Shown here piece by piece: positions 1 to 9,000 of a stretch of DNA of 64,000 nt. The notes beneath the pieces are model-generated. The model had not been told where the DNA came from. It was given only the letters and a program-made list of their open reading frames with translations, and searched no databases. This DNA is from Chitinophaga niabensis. Lineage in GTDB: Bacteria; Bacteroidota; Bacteroidia; Chitinophagales; Chitinophagaceae. Position 1 is the first letter of the stretch. Each line of letters begins with the position of its first letter. The position numbers and the translations under genes were made by a program. Location of the stretch: the NCBI RefSeq assembly GCF_900129465.1, contig NZ_FSRA01000002.1:2480001-2544000 (forward strand), written 5' to 3'.

Positions 1-70
1 GTTTTACCCGGTTTTTGAGTGCTTTTAACCATTGTTGGTATTCTTCGTTTTTAGATAAATTCTTGTTCAT
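1..70 (-). CDS. Start of a leftward gene, cut by the window edge; possibly a DUF1016/YhcG-type nuclease
   Basis: Only the first 23 codons lie in the window. The ATG is at 70-68 and the peptide begins MNKNLSKNEEYQQWLKALKN. The pattern of a Tyr followed by a Trp-Leu-Lys-x-Leu-Lys-x-Arg-Val helix resembles the N-terminus of DUF1016 (YhcG-type PD-(D/E)XK) proteins, which are common in defence and mobile regions of Bacteroidota. The fragment is too short to be sure. It is transcribed away from the HTH gene at 452 across an AT-rich gap of about 380 bp (71-451), in which I see no gene. Confidence 0.35.
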   Translation of the reverse strand, partial: MNKNLSKNEEYQQWLKALKNRVK

Positions 71-451
71 ACTGCACATTTTCTTAACAACAATTAATGT
101 AATTGGAGTGGGCGTCAATTATTAGTTATTGTAAAAATAGCTTCAGGTCTTTACTCACGGCACTCATTCATTTTATTTGATCTGATTTGATTTAGTTTGA
201 TATGGTTAATTATTAATCTTTCGCTACGTTTTATACGCCAGCCTAATTTTCCATGTTTTTGATGGGCTTTTGTTCCTTAGATGTTGAAGTTGTGAATACA
301 ATTTTCTATTTCAAATGAGTTTAATTCAATCCAATTATATAGACGTATCATCTTCTACGCCTTATTCATCGGTATTTTGTGATATCAACTAGTAAATGCG
401 ACCTGGTTGAACTTTAATAGTAGTGAATTGAATCTGTGAAAATGGCATACT

Positions 452-790
452 ATGATAAAGCAATCAAAGAAGCAGCTATTATTGCCGCATGACTTAGATG
501 ATTTCTGGCATGAAATAAGGCAAATTGTTAGGCAGGAACTCACAAAATTATTGAACCATGCTTCTATATCGGATGTCCTTGAATATCCTGATGGTTTTGT
601 AGATAAGCCATTATATTCTATTGCTGAAGTGTGTAAACTGTTTGATATTACTCGTCCAACAATGTACGAATGGATTAAAGACCATAAATTGACGCCCAAA
701 AAAGTGAGGGGGAGGGTTTATTTCTTAGGAATTGATATCCGATGTTTAATAGAAAAGTTAGGAAAGAGGGAAGATAATGAAGCGGCTTAA
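452..790 (+). CDS. Helix-turn-helix (excisionase/MerR-like) DNA-binding protein
   Basis: The 112-residue protein has a winged-helix DNA-binding domain of the HTH_17 (excisionase-like) type at about residues 53-102. It reads PLYSIAEVCKLFDITRPTMY, then a YEWIKDHKL recognition helix and a wing with the conserved Arg-Val-Tyr-Phe run. Proteins like this are frequent next to integrases or toxin-antitoxin and defence genes in Bacteroidota, where they act as directionality factors or local repressors. The N-terminal 50 residues form a predicted helix of unknown role. The gene is AT-rich and lies in the presumed mobile segment left of the tRNA remnant, so a role in control of that element is plausible but inferred. 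Confidence 0.7.
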   Translation: MIKQSKKQLLLPHDLDDFWHEIRQIVRQELTKLLNHASISDVLEYPDGFVDKPLYSIAEVCKLFDITRPTMYEWIKDHKLTPKKVRGRVYFLGIDIRCLIEKLGKREDNEAA

Positions 791-800
791 AGGCCGCTTT
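780..800. terminator. Hairpin at the convergent ends of the HTH gene and the 799-1254 gene
   Basis: A 7-bp perfect stem (AAGCGGC, loop TTAAAG, GCCGCTT) covers the stop codon at 788-790 and touches the stop of the convergent gene. There is no long T run on either side, so it is a weak terminator candidate. Confidence 0.4.
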
Positions 801-1254
801 ACAATTTCCCCTTCTTTTCTTTAATCAATTCAATCGCTGTATGAAACTCTCGCACAAGTTTATCATACAAGGAATGATGTTCCTTATAGTTATAACTTAC
901 CCAGCTAGTGCAAATTTCTTTTAATGGGGTAAGAACATCATTTTTATTACAACTTTCAATGTAAGCTATTGCATCAGCAGTAAATCTGGTTATTGGTAAT
1001 GGACCAAATAAATTATCAGATGAAAAAAGGTAGTATTTATAAATGCTATCGTCAATTAAGCAATTAGCTATTATTGCTACTTCTAAATCTTCTGGTACTT
1101 CAGAATATCCAACATAAACCCCATAAATTTCAATTAGGACACTTTTCCCAAGTAAATCTTCCGTATAAGCCCAATATACATCATAAGAATCTTCCTTATG
1201 AAAACGCTCCAGGTTTACGAATTGAATGTTATGAAGTGCAAACAATTTTTCCAT
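799..1254 (-). CDS. Uncharacterised protein, 151 aa
   Basis: I do not recognise this protein. It has no signal peptide or membrane segment, is mildly acidic, and is rich in Tyr and Leu (for example YDVYWAYTEDLLGKSVLIEI). It looks like a soluble globular alpha/beta protein. It converges on the HTH gene with only 8 bp between the stops, and it is AT-rich like its surroundings. It sits between the HTH gene and the tRNA remnant, so it is probably cargo of the integrated segment. Immunity or antitoxin roles are possible but have no direct support. Confidence 0.6.
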   Translation of the reverse strand: MEKLFALHNIQFVNLERFHKEDSYDVYWAYTEDLLGKSVLIEIYGVYVGYSEVPEDLEVAIIANCLIDDSIYKYYLFSSDNLFGPLPITRFTADAIAYIESCNKNDVLTPLKEICTSWVSYNYKEHHSLYDKLVREFHTAIELIKEKKGKL

Positions 1255-1605
1255 TGGGCTAAAATAACAGCTTTATCAATACTCCCTGCACATTCCAAAT
1301 TTAAGATTTAATTTATTTTTGGAATATTAATGGTTAAGATATATTTTCGCCTTGTAAAACGCTCATTTATAATTAGTTAAGAGATAGTTGAGAAATATCA
1401 ATATCCTGGAGTGATTAAGGAATTCTAGCAGGTTTATAACCGTTTTGAATAACGGTTGAGTATGCTAGAAATATGGATTTATTCGTATTTTTGCAAAGTG
1501 TTGTCAATCTTTGTAAAGTGTAGTAAGATTTGAAGTAGTTCTTTGATTCCTCGACTAAATTCTTGACTAAAAAGCACAACTCATTGGACCTCAAGGGGGT
1601 TTCAG

Positions 1606-1630
1606 ACGGGTTCGAGTCCCGTCCGGTCCG
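1606..1630 (+). other. 3' end of a tRNA gene without its 5' half: probable attachment-site remnant
   Basis: The sequence reads as a tRNA T arm plus the 3' acceptor strand. ACGGG (1606-1610) pairs with CCCGT (1618-1622) around the canonical T loop TTCGAGT. Then come the acceptor strand CCGGTCC (1623-1629), the discriminator G and no encoded CCA. A matching 5' acceptor strand, D arm and anticodon arm are absent in the 80 bp upstream; only a short GGACC at 1586-1590 could pair. tRNA 3' ends are the usual integration sites of tyrosine-recombinase elements, so this is most simply the copy left at one end of an integrated element. The intact tRNA would lie beyond the left edge. Confidence 0.6.
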
Positions 1631-1644
1631 CAAGATTTAGAAGA

Positions 1645-1670
1645 GACCCGCGCTTGGCGCGGGTTTTTTG
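1645..1670 (+). terminator. Rho-independent terminator of the tRNA remnant
   Basis: A perfect 7-bp GC stem (CCCGCGC, loop TTG, GCGCGGG at 1647-1663) is followed by six T. It lies 16 nt after the tRNA remnant, as expected for a native tRNA terminator that stayed on the chromosome side of an integration event. Confidence 0.85.
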
Positions 1671-1846
1671 TTTTTAGTCGGGTGTTTATTCGAATTCCCT
1701 TTTTGTTTTCAATGATCTTTACGGAGAATGACAAACTTGAACAAGTTAAAGTTTATTCACGTATTCCCACTCAAGAACTTCTCAGTTAGAAGAAATAATA
1801 ATACCTTAATGATTTAGGGCAACCTCAAATATCCATACTTTCATAT

Positions 1847-2908
1847 ATGACAGTAAGTATTAAGAAAATAGAAGAACGATTTGCGGAATCACAAGACGCT
1901 CTTGTTCTGCAACAATCTGATTTATCCCTTCAGTCCATTTCTGATATGGTTGAAAGCAAGTCAATTGACATTAGCCCAAAATATCAACGTCGAGAGCGAT
2001 GGGATGCCGTTAAGGAATCAGGGCTGATAGAATCGTTTCTATTAAATATTCCTGTTCCACCGATTTACCTAGCAGAAGATGAATACGGAACATATTCAGT
2101 CATTGATGGTAAACAGCGTGTAACTGCTATTCATCGATTTTTATCGGGTGAACTAAAGCTGAAGGAATTGGAGAAATTCCCTGAACTTGAAGGCTTCTCG
2201 TTTAAGGATTTGCCGAAGTCACTAATGAATGCGCTGAAAATCCGACCTTATTTACGTGTTGTAACGCTATTAAGGCAGTCAGATGCTGAACTAAAGCATG
2301 AAGTTTTCATTAGATTGAACAAAGCTGGGGTTCCCTTAAATTCTCAAGAAATTAGAAACGTTGCATACAGAGGGGAGTTCAACGATTTATTAATTGAACT
2401 TTCTCGAAATGAATATATAAAAGAGCAATTGGATGCAACACCTGATTCGAAGATGTATAGGGAAATGATCGATGTGCAATTTATTCTTAGGTTTTTCACA
2501 GTTTTAGGATTTTATAAAGATTTTCCTGGCAATATGGATAAAGCAATGGATATGTTTATGGTGGGCAACTATAAGAATAAAGGGAAGAAATTAGTTGAAC
2601 AACGTAATAGTTTTTTGAACTCATTAGAATTTTGTAAAGCAGTTTGGGGTAAGGAGGGATTTAGAAAGCCGAATGGAAGCAAACGAGTTCTGCAAGGATT
2701 TTATGATATTCAAATGGTATGTCCAGCTTTATTGACCAATACAGAAAGGGACAAAGCATTAAAGAAGAAAGACGCTGTAAAAAAAGGGCTGATTAATCTA
2801 CTAGAAACAGATGAGGAGTTTGCAGAAGCTGTTAGCCAGTTCACGTCGAACTCGAAAAATGTGCTATACAGAATCACTAAGTTTTCTGACCTACTTAAAA
2901 GCTTATAA
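1847..2908 (+). CDS. DUF262 (GmrSD N-terminal/ParB-like) domain protein
   Basis: The 353-residue protein carries a DUF262 domain near its N-terminus. Two motifs stand out: a Tyr-Gln-Arg-Arg...Trp box at about residues 47-52, and VIDGKQRVTAI at about 86-96, the DGKQR signature of the ParB-like NTPase/nuclease fold used in GmrSD-type restriction enzymes. The C-terminal 200 residues are helical and lack an obvious DUF1524 HNH domain, so the nuclease half of GmrSD is absent. Its stop codon directly abuts the ATG of the HEPN gene (TAAATG), which indicates one transcript and coupled translation. I infer a defence role from DUF262 family knowledge and from the partner. The biochemical activity cannot be read from the sequence. 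Confidence 0.8.
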   Translation: MTVSIKKIEERFAESQDALVLQQSDLSLQSISDMVESKSIDISPKYQRRERWDAVKESGLIESFLLNIPVPPIYLAEDEYGTYSVIDGKQRVTAIHRFLSGELKLKELEKFPELEGFSFKDLPKSLMNALKIRPYLRVVTLLRQSDAELKHEVFIRLNKAGVPLNSQEIRNVAYRGEFNDLLIELSRNEYIKEQLDATPDSKMYREMIDVQFILRFFTVLGFYKDFPGNMDKAMDMFMVGNYKNKGKKLVEQRNSFLNSLEFCKAVWGKEGFRKPNGSKRVLQGFYDIQMVCPALLTNTERDKALKKKDAVKKGLINLLETDEEFAEAVSQFTSNSKNVLYRITKFSDLLKSL

Positions 2909-3835
2909 ATGTCGGCAAAGTCGGAACTGATGACCCGTTTGAAATTCATTGACGGAGCATTGAATCTTCCAACTTTAATTGATAATGGAGTTGCCCCAAG
3001 TGAACACAATGGCATAGCGAATTTGTTGCGTAAGGGGCTTGGAATCGTTTCATTCAATATTCTGGAGGATTATATTAAGAAAAAAGTAGCCGAAGCCCTT
3101 ACCGAAATTTCGTCTTCAGGTATAGTCTTTGGGGATCTTACAGATGAAATGCAAAACTCCTCTATTTTTGGAGCTTTAGAAGCTTTGCGATTTCGGGCGG
3201 ATATGGTAAAAAAAAATGAATCCCTTGCTGATGCAATTTTAATGATACAAACAGAGTCGAGTAAAATATCTTCAACATCAAATAATCCTTTTATACTTTC
3301 AGATTTTTCATTTGTATCAAGTAATTCAAATATCAACGTGGCCGAAATTACAGAAATGATTAAAGCATTTGGAATAGGTGGAGGCTGGGTGATATTAAAG
3401 AAAATTTCAGATTTGATTGGCGGCGGTATACCTGATCTTGGCCAAGCATATAAGAATGCATTCAATAGAAGAAATAGGGCCGCTCATGGAGCAAATTTTA
3501 TTTATGAATATCAAGCTCTGGAGAGTTTTAAGAATGAGATAATTGCCATTGCCGCATCGATGGATATCGTTTTAACTGCTAGATGCCGCCAAGTTAGAAA
3601 AAGACCGAGGGAAAAAGTAAGTTCACATGATATTCGCACGGCATTAAATTATCGATTTCTAGAACCGCGGGGTAGTATCTTCATTGAAAGCAAAGTTATT
3701 GGTGGGAAGGTAGTTAAAAAATGGCCAACCAAACAAGATGGAATCAACTATATTCAACCTAGATTAATGACTAAGAATGAGTTCTTAATAATATTAAACG
3801 GCAGGCGGCGCATTGTAGATTGGTATGTTCAGTAG
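2909..3835 (+). CDS. HEPN-domain putative RNase paired with the DUF262 protein
   Basis: The 308-residue protein shows the HEPN ribonuclease motif Rx4H at R188-H193 (RNRAAHG), preceded by a long helical region, as in RiboL-PSP/MAE_28990-type HEPN proteins. HEPN proteins with this motif are metal-independent RNases of toxin-antitoxin, abortive-infection and CRISPR systems. The start ATG follows the DUF262 stop without a gap, so the two proteins are made together. The C-terminal 90 residues are basic (QVRKRPREK) and could bind nucleic acid. It may be the effector and the DUF262 protein the sensor or regulator; that division of labour is inference. A gene relic on the other strand overlaps its last bases. 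Confidence 0.75.
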   Translation: MSAKSELMTRLKFIDGALNLPTLIDNGVAPSEHNGIANLLRKGLGIVSFNILEDYIKKKVAEALTEISSSGIVFGDLTDEMQNSSIFGALEALRFRADMVKKNESLADAILMIQTESSKISSTSNNPFILSDFSFVSSNSNINVAEITEMIKAFGIGGGWVILKKISDLIGGGIPDLGQAYKNAFNRRNRAAHGANFIYEYQALESFKNEIIAIAASMDIVLTARCRQVRKRPREKVSSHDIRTALNYRFLEPRGSIFIESKVIGGKVVKKWPTKQDGINYIQPRLMTKNEFLIILNGRRRIVDWYVQ

Positions 3836-3990
3836 TGATTTTTTTGAATGGCTGCGCCAAGAGTACTGCCTTTGGTAAGAATGAAATCTATCTGAGCCAT
3901 TAATTGATTTATCATGCCTTGTGAATTCACATTTGGAAGAATTGCTATTCTGAGTAATCGGTTTAATGGCTGAAGCTCAAATTGAAACGC
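3829..3990 (-). pseudogene. Relic resembling the C-terminus of a type I restriction specificity subunit (HsdS)
   Basis: A 53-codon open stretch without a start codon runs leftwards and ends in a stop that overlaps the end of the HEPN gene. It reads, in part, LQPLNRLLRIAILPNVNSQG, then MINQLMAQIDFILTKGSTLG. The order of a hydrophobic-Pro turn, a Gln-x-x-Ile helix and a final Ile-Asp...Leu...Ile helix matches the conserved ending of HsdS proteins (PLPPxxEQxxIVxxID...). The upstream part of such a gene is missing: a stop at 3991-3993 precedes it. The similarity is by eye only. Apart from it, the 249-bp gap up to the PIN gene holds nothing I recognise. Confidence 0.35.
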
Positions 3991-4114
3991 CTATAGAACA
4001 AGAAATAGAAATTTAGCTTAATGCCACTTTTCGCAATTAGCCAAACCATGTAACGAATTATTGGATTATTAATCAATTATATAATTGAAATCCAATACCC
4101 TAAATTATAAATGG

Positions 4115-5233
4115 ATGTTTATCGTTATTGATACCAATTCAGTGAATGGAGATTTGCGGCTAAAGGGACCAGCAATAAAGAAGCTGATCAACAAGGCTAC
4201 AGAGCAGGGCTATAAAATGTGTTTCCCGGAAGTGGTTGTCGCCGAGATGGAAAAGCATTTCCACGAAAGAATTGAAGTGGCGCTTAGGGGATTGAGAAAG
4301 TCTGCAAAAACGCTCGATGAATTATTAGGGGTTAACGCACTTGACGAACGAAGCGTTAAGAAATGGGAATCTTTACGGGAAAAGTATCCCAAGACAATCA
4401 AGTCTACGATAGCTAAGTTCGGCGGCCTAATCCTTAAGGAACCAACGATCTCAAAAAAGGAAGTGATGCTTAAGGCCGTAAATCGAAAGAAACCTTTTCA
4501 GGATAGTGGGAAAGGGTTGCAGGATACCCTTATATGGGCCAGTATTCTGGATCTTTCCAAACGGTATGCAGAACGCCCTTCGATTATCGAACCTAGAATA
4601 ATATTTGTAACAGCTAATCACACGGATTTTTGTAAGAGCGTAGCGCTCGACCTTCATGACGACTTGGTAGAGGAACTGGAGAACATTAACGTAGCCCCCG
4701 TTGTAGTTAAGATCGTCAAAAGTTTGGATGATGCATCAAGCATGTTATTGTCCCATGTTGATGACATAAAATACAAGGAAACGATGGCTTTCTTGACGGG
4801 AGAGTCTTTCAAGAATTCTGAACTGATAGTAGAACTGGAAGGGAAAATACAAGAGAAACTTCCGTTCACCCAATTAAGTAATGATGATATTGGATTGAGC
4901 GATTCCTTTGAAGACCCTACGGTAGATATGATCCATGAAGACTATGTTTTCCAAAACGTGAATGTTGAGCCCCTTTCGAACGGAGAAATTGCTGTAACTA
5001 TTAATGTCTCTCTTACCTGCCTTCTTGATGTCTTTGTAACAAAATACGATGCGATGCACCTTGAGGAATATGAAGGGCTAAGTATATATGATCATGATTG
5101 GAATAATCACTATGTGGCTGGGCAAATTGAAAGAAATATTTGGTTTAAGGCAAGTTTTATTACAGATAATCTCCGTGATATTTCGAGTTTTGAAATTGAA
5201 CCAGATGAAACGATGAATTGCCTGGAGAGCTGA
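4115..5233 (+). CDS. PIN-domain RNase (DUF4935-like)
   Basis: Starting at the in-frame ATG at 4115, the protein opens MFIVIDTNSV, the Asp-Thr-Asn motif with which PIN ribonucleases begin. A TTG 30 bp upstream is possible but would put an odd 10-residue lead before the first beta strand. Other PIN acidic positions follow: Glu in PEVVVAEMEKH, Asp in LQDTLIWASIL and Asp in FVTANHTDF. The order and spacing resemble the DUF4935 PIN group. About 150 C-terminal residues form an extra acidic domain that I do not recognise. PIN proteins cut RNA in toxin-antitoxin and defence systems. No antitoxin gene is adjacent, so it probably works alone or with the DUF262/HEPN pair upstream. Confidence 0.75.
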   Translation: MFIVIDTNSVNGDLRLKGPAIKKLINKATEQGYKMCFPEVVVAEMEKHFHERIEVALRGLRKSAKTLDELLGVNALDERSVKKWESLREKYPKTIKSTIAKFGGLILKEPTISKKEVMLKAVNRKKPFQDSGKGLQDTLIWASILDLSKRYAERPSIIEPRIIFVTANHTDFCKSVALDLHDDLVEELENINVAPVVVKIVKSLDDASSMLLSHVDDIKYKETMAFLTGESFKNSELIVELEGKIQEKLPFTQLSNDDIGLSDSFEDPTVDMIHEDYVFQNVNVEPLSNGEIAVTINVSLTCLLDVFVTKYDAMHLEEYEGLSIYDHDWNNHYVAGQIERNIWFKASFITDNLRDISSFEIEPDETMNCLES

Positions 5234-5395
5234 ATTAACTTGTAGATTTTACGATAAAAACCGGACTGTATATCTTCTGGCGAATAACTATAAATACCGA
5301 CTAGACTATACGGTTTTGGGAATTAAGCAGGTACAGCGAAAAAAAGTATCGTGATCACTCAATTAGGTTAGTGATATATTTTAACCGGCTTTTAG

Positions 5396-5635
5396 ATTTG
5401 TATTGTTTCAGAATTTCTAGGTTCGAGTTTATCTCCCTCAGTCGTACCTGCGGCGATAGGCCGGGATTCATTTGCTGAATTTGTAGAGCCATTAAGCGAG
5501 AATGGGGCACATAAAGATTGGATGCTCCTTTCACGATACACCCAAGACATTCAGGGTTATTACGATAATACAAAACAGAATATTGACGCGGATGTTCCGG
5601 CAGATATATTGAGAGGGACTTTAATCTATGAATAG
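5396..5635 (+). pseudogene. Possible gene fragment without a start codon
   Basis: Seventy-nine codons are open between two stops and read like real protein (for example GRDSFAEFVEPLSENGAHKD, then YTQDIQGYYDNTKQNIDADV), but there is no ATG apart from an internal one. A leftward frame of 120 codons (5355-5717) covers the same stretch, so which strand was ever coding is unclear. I do not recognise either product. Its place beside a transposase relic makes a truncated gene more likely than a live one. Confidence 0.25.
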
Positions 5636-5733
5636 TTATAAATAACACAGGATAACAAACAACCCTTAAACTTAGGCACGGCACGTGTTTTTTTAGCCGG
5701 GTATTTTGGGGACCCACGATTGCCTTTGCCGGA

Positions 5734-5950
5734 TCAAGTCAAATCTCTCGGGATTTTAATCTTACGCATACAAGTTCCAAAGAGGAAGAATTCAATATCT
5801 CTAATCGTATTTCCGAAGACTTTAACCTTTGCATTGAATGATTTTGCAGCAGCATTAGCCGCTCTTTTATGGAAGAAGTTAAAGATACCGGGATAATGAG
5901 TTTGCAAGGGCTCTGAAGGACACAAGCCCCGCTTCTTCTAAATTTTGCAA
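5734..5950 (-). pseudogene. Frameshifted C-terminal relic of an ISL3-type (ISAon1-like) transposase
   Basis: The lower part (5734-5925) reads FNFFHKRAANAAAKSFNAKV and then RDIEFFLF. This corresponds to the conserved ending of Bacteroidota ISL3/ISAon1 transposases (NYFxNRSTNAxAESFNAKIKxFRxxxRGVRDxxFFLFRL). About seven residues are missing between the two blocks. Upstream in another frame, to about 5950, LQNLEEAGLVSFRALANSLS reads as the preceding helix, so a frameshift separates the two parts. The rest of the transposase and any terminal inverted repeats are gone. The 769-bp stretch 5234-6002 therefore contains only relics and a terminator. Confidence 0.65.
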
Positions 5951-5955
5951 AATAA

Positions 5956-5979
5956 AAAGCAGGGCACGGGCCCTGCTTT
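5956..5979 (-). terminator. Terminator of the PL6 lyase gene
   Basis: A 10-bp perfect stem AAAGCAGGGC/GCCCTGCTTT with loop ACGG lies 23 bp after the leftward stop codon. On the minus strand it is followed by TTTTATTTT. Confidence 0.8.
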
Positions 5980-6002
5980 AAATAGTGATGTATGAAGAAA
6001 GA

Positions 6003-9000
6003 TTAGTTTTTCTCGATGATCTTTGTAAATGTTTTCATGCCATCGGAAATATATAAATAATACACGCCAATGCGGCAGCTGGATATGTCCAGGTCGATCT
6101 CGAACTTGTGATCGTTCTTTTGGATGATGGTAGATTGCACTATGTTGCCGGTCTGGTCGTAGATATGCAGCACATATTGTTTGCTATGGTCTTTATTATC
6201 GAGTTTCACCTTTAATATTCCATGTGTGGGGTTAGGTAATACTTTTATCTGGAGACCATCTTTCTTTTTATCATAGCCATACACGAGCACCGACAGGTCT
6301 GCGCCGGGTGCCTCCAGGTAATTTTCATTACCAGCCTGGTTGGCCCGTATTATAACAGTGCCTTCCTGAAGGAACGACAGCGTGCTGTCTATCACCCTTC
6401 CGGCACCGTTTACAATGGAATAGCTGACAGGCAGGCCGGAACTGGCTGTGGCGTGGAGTGCTGCCTGGTCGTCAATGTATTTCGGGCTGATGGTTGGGAA
6501 TGTAATGGCTTGGGAAGCCTTGTTTACCTCAAAGGTTTGTTCTTCACTTGCGGTCAGGTAGTTGCCATTACCCGGCTGGCTGGCGCGTACAGTAACTGTT
6601 CCCGCGCCGGTAATAGTCAGTACGGAGTCAGCAATAGTGGCCGGGCCTGACATAATTTCAAACACACTCACAGGTAGCTTGCTGCTGGCGGTGGCACGGA
6701 GTATGAAAGGCGCATCGCCATAAGTTTTTGTATCAATCGGTGTAAACGCAACCTGCTGACTTGCTTCACTCACTGTAAATGTTTGTTCCAGTTCTGCCGG
6801 AAAATAATTGTTATCACCGGCCTGCGTGGCTTTCACTATTACAGTGCCTGCGCCGGTAATAGTGAGCATAGCGCCATCGAAGGTGGCGGGTCCGGAAACC
6901 ACTTCAAACTCAACCTCCCCGCCGGAACTGGCGGTGGCGATCAGTTCAAAAGGCTCATCGCCATATGTTTTGTCGGGGATGTCAGTAAATACAATGGTTT
7001 GTGTTTTACGTTGATAGATCTCCCATTCGGCAAACTGTGTTCCGGTAGCCGTATTGTTGGCGGTAACGTTAAGCCGGTAAAAGAGGTAAGGGGTGGTGTT
7101 GATGAAGTCGTACGACTTGACCAGCCCTCTGCTGGCAAAAGTTTCATTCGTTTGGGTATCGAGGGTTACCCAGTTAATGCTGTCGGCAGATGCCTGCAAA
7201 TTCCAGTTCTTCGGGTCGCGGGTGGGTGTATCGTTGCCGGATGTGATGGTGTATGATACGGCAACGGCGGGTATAGACGATTTGTATTGCACCCATAAAG
7301 CTGTTCTTCCGCTCATATAATATTTTGTTGCGGGGTTGTTGTCAATAAGGGAGGGATAATTTTCAGAAGGTTTGGAGGTATTGGTGTATTGGGCAATGAT
7401 GGTGCCGTGATTATCGGTAAGGTCGAAGGGGTTTTCCGGTTCCGGTTCCGGCTCTGGTTCCATATGCCGGATCAATTGCCATTCGGCAAACTGTGTACCG
7501 CTGCTGCCATTATTGGCGGTAACATATAGGCGGTAAAAAATGTACGATGCTGAATCGGCGATGGCATACGTTTGGGTGAGCCCACGGGAGGGAAAAGTTT
7601 CCCCCACGCGGGTATCGAGCGTATCCCAGTTGGTGCTGTCGTTAGAGGCCAGCAATGTCCAGTCCCTGGGGTCGCGGCTGGCCACGTCATCGCCGGAAGT
7701 GAGGGTATACTTCACCACAATGGCTGGCACGGTGGATTGGTATTGCACCCACAGCGCATTTTTGCCGGAAATAAAATATTTGGTAGTGGTGTTGTTATCG
7801 ATCAGGCTGCTGAAGCTTTGCGATGGGTTGCCGGTGTTGGCATATTGTGCAGAGATGATGCCGCCGTTGTCGGTAATATCAGGCGAAGGGTTTTCTATCA
7901 CAATCTCGTCTTTCCAATGTGGCCCTGTTTCCGCAGGAGTTAAGGGTTTGCGGATGATGGGTGCGCTGGAGCTTTCGTCGGCCCCTATATCGGAATTGCT
8001 GTCGCGGGGTTGACCATCCATATCATCGGTAGCGTACATTCCGGCTCCTGCGTTCACCAAAGGACTGCTGGCTGAAGGGCGGAATAATCCGCCCGTTACG
8101 GAAAGCAGCGGATTCTGCGTGGTGATGCCTGAAGCAGGCGCGGGGTGCATATTAAGTGTAGCGCCGTAGATCACGTTGCCTTCATAGATGTTGGGCTCAA
8201 AATTGAATACATCCAGGGGAGGATTCATGTCCTGTGCAGGACTTGTAATAGCTACTCCGCTGCTTTTAACGATCACGTTATTAGCGATCGTACAATTTTG
8301 CGGCAGCATCATCCGTTGAGAGGATGGCCAGCTGGCTTTGTAAGCAGCGCCGATGTCCATACCTTCACCCCCTGGGTTTACGATGGTATTGTGTGCAATG
8401 ATCACATTTTTTATCGGCCCGTATGCAGGTACGCGTCCAAGTGGTGTACCAGCTCTGAGGATCGGTTTGTAATCAGGGGTCAGGAAGGAATCGATAAACT
8501 CTCCTGCAATCAGCACAATGGCATCTTCTCTTATATTTTCGATATAGTTATTGATGATCTTGTGATTTTGCCCTGTTATGCGGATGCCCCTTGAGCCTTC
8601 TTTATTATTGCCGATGATAAAGTTACCTTCCACAGTATTGAAGTTCCCGCTTCTTAAAGTGATCTCTCCTTTAGTGTTTTTTATAGTGTTGTAACGAACA
8701 ATGTTCCTGTTGGATTTTAAGGAGATCATTTCCAGGCCCTCACCGTCTGCCGCTTCCAGCAGGTTGTGTTCAATTGTAAAGAAAGCGCCGTCCGTTCCCA
8801 GTTCTTCGTTCCGGCCATATCCCCATATGCGGAATATTTCAGAGCCATTCCCGGATCCCCCCATGTTCTTAAAATAACAATGGTCTACCTTATTGTACCG
8901 GCTATTGGACTGTTCATTACCAATGGTGGGCTGGTGGTGGTTCTTCCCGGTAAAGTAACAACTGTCAACACGATTGTAAGAGCCGTTGAAGTTGACCCAG

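Noticed and set aside
1415-1633. Leftward 72-codon frame beginning MRTGRDSNPSETP
   Set aside because: This is the usual false protein read through a tRNA T arm; the start lies on the tRNA remnant.
5355-5717. Leftward 120-codon frame with an ATG
   Set aside because: Its residue make-up is poor (Cys-, Tyr- and His-rich, no recognisable motif) and a more protein-like frame lies on the other strand. I could not settle which, if either, is coding.
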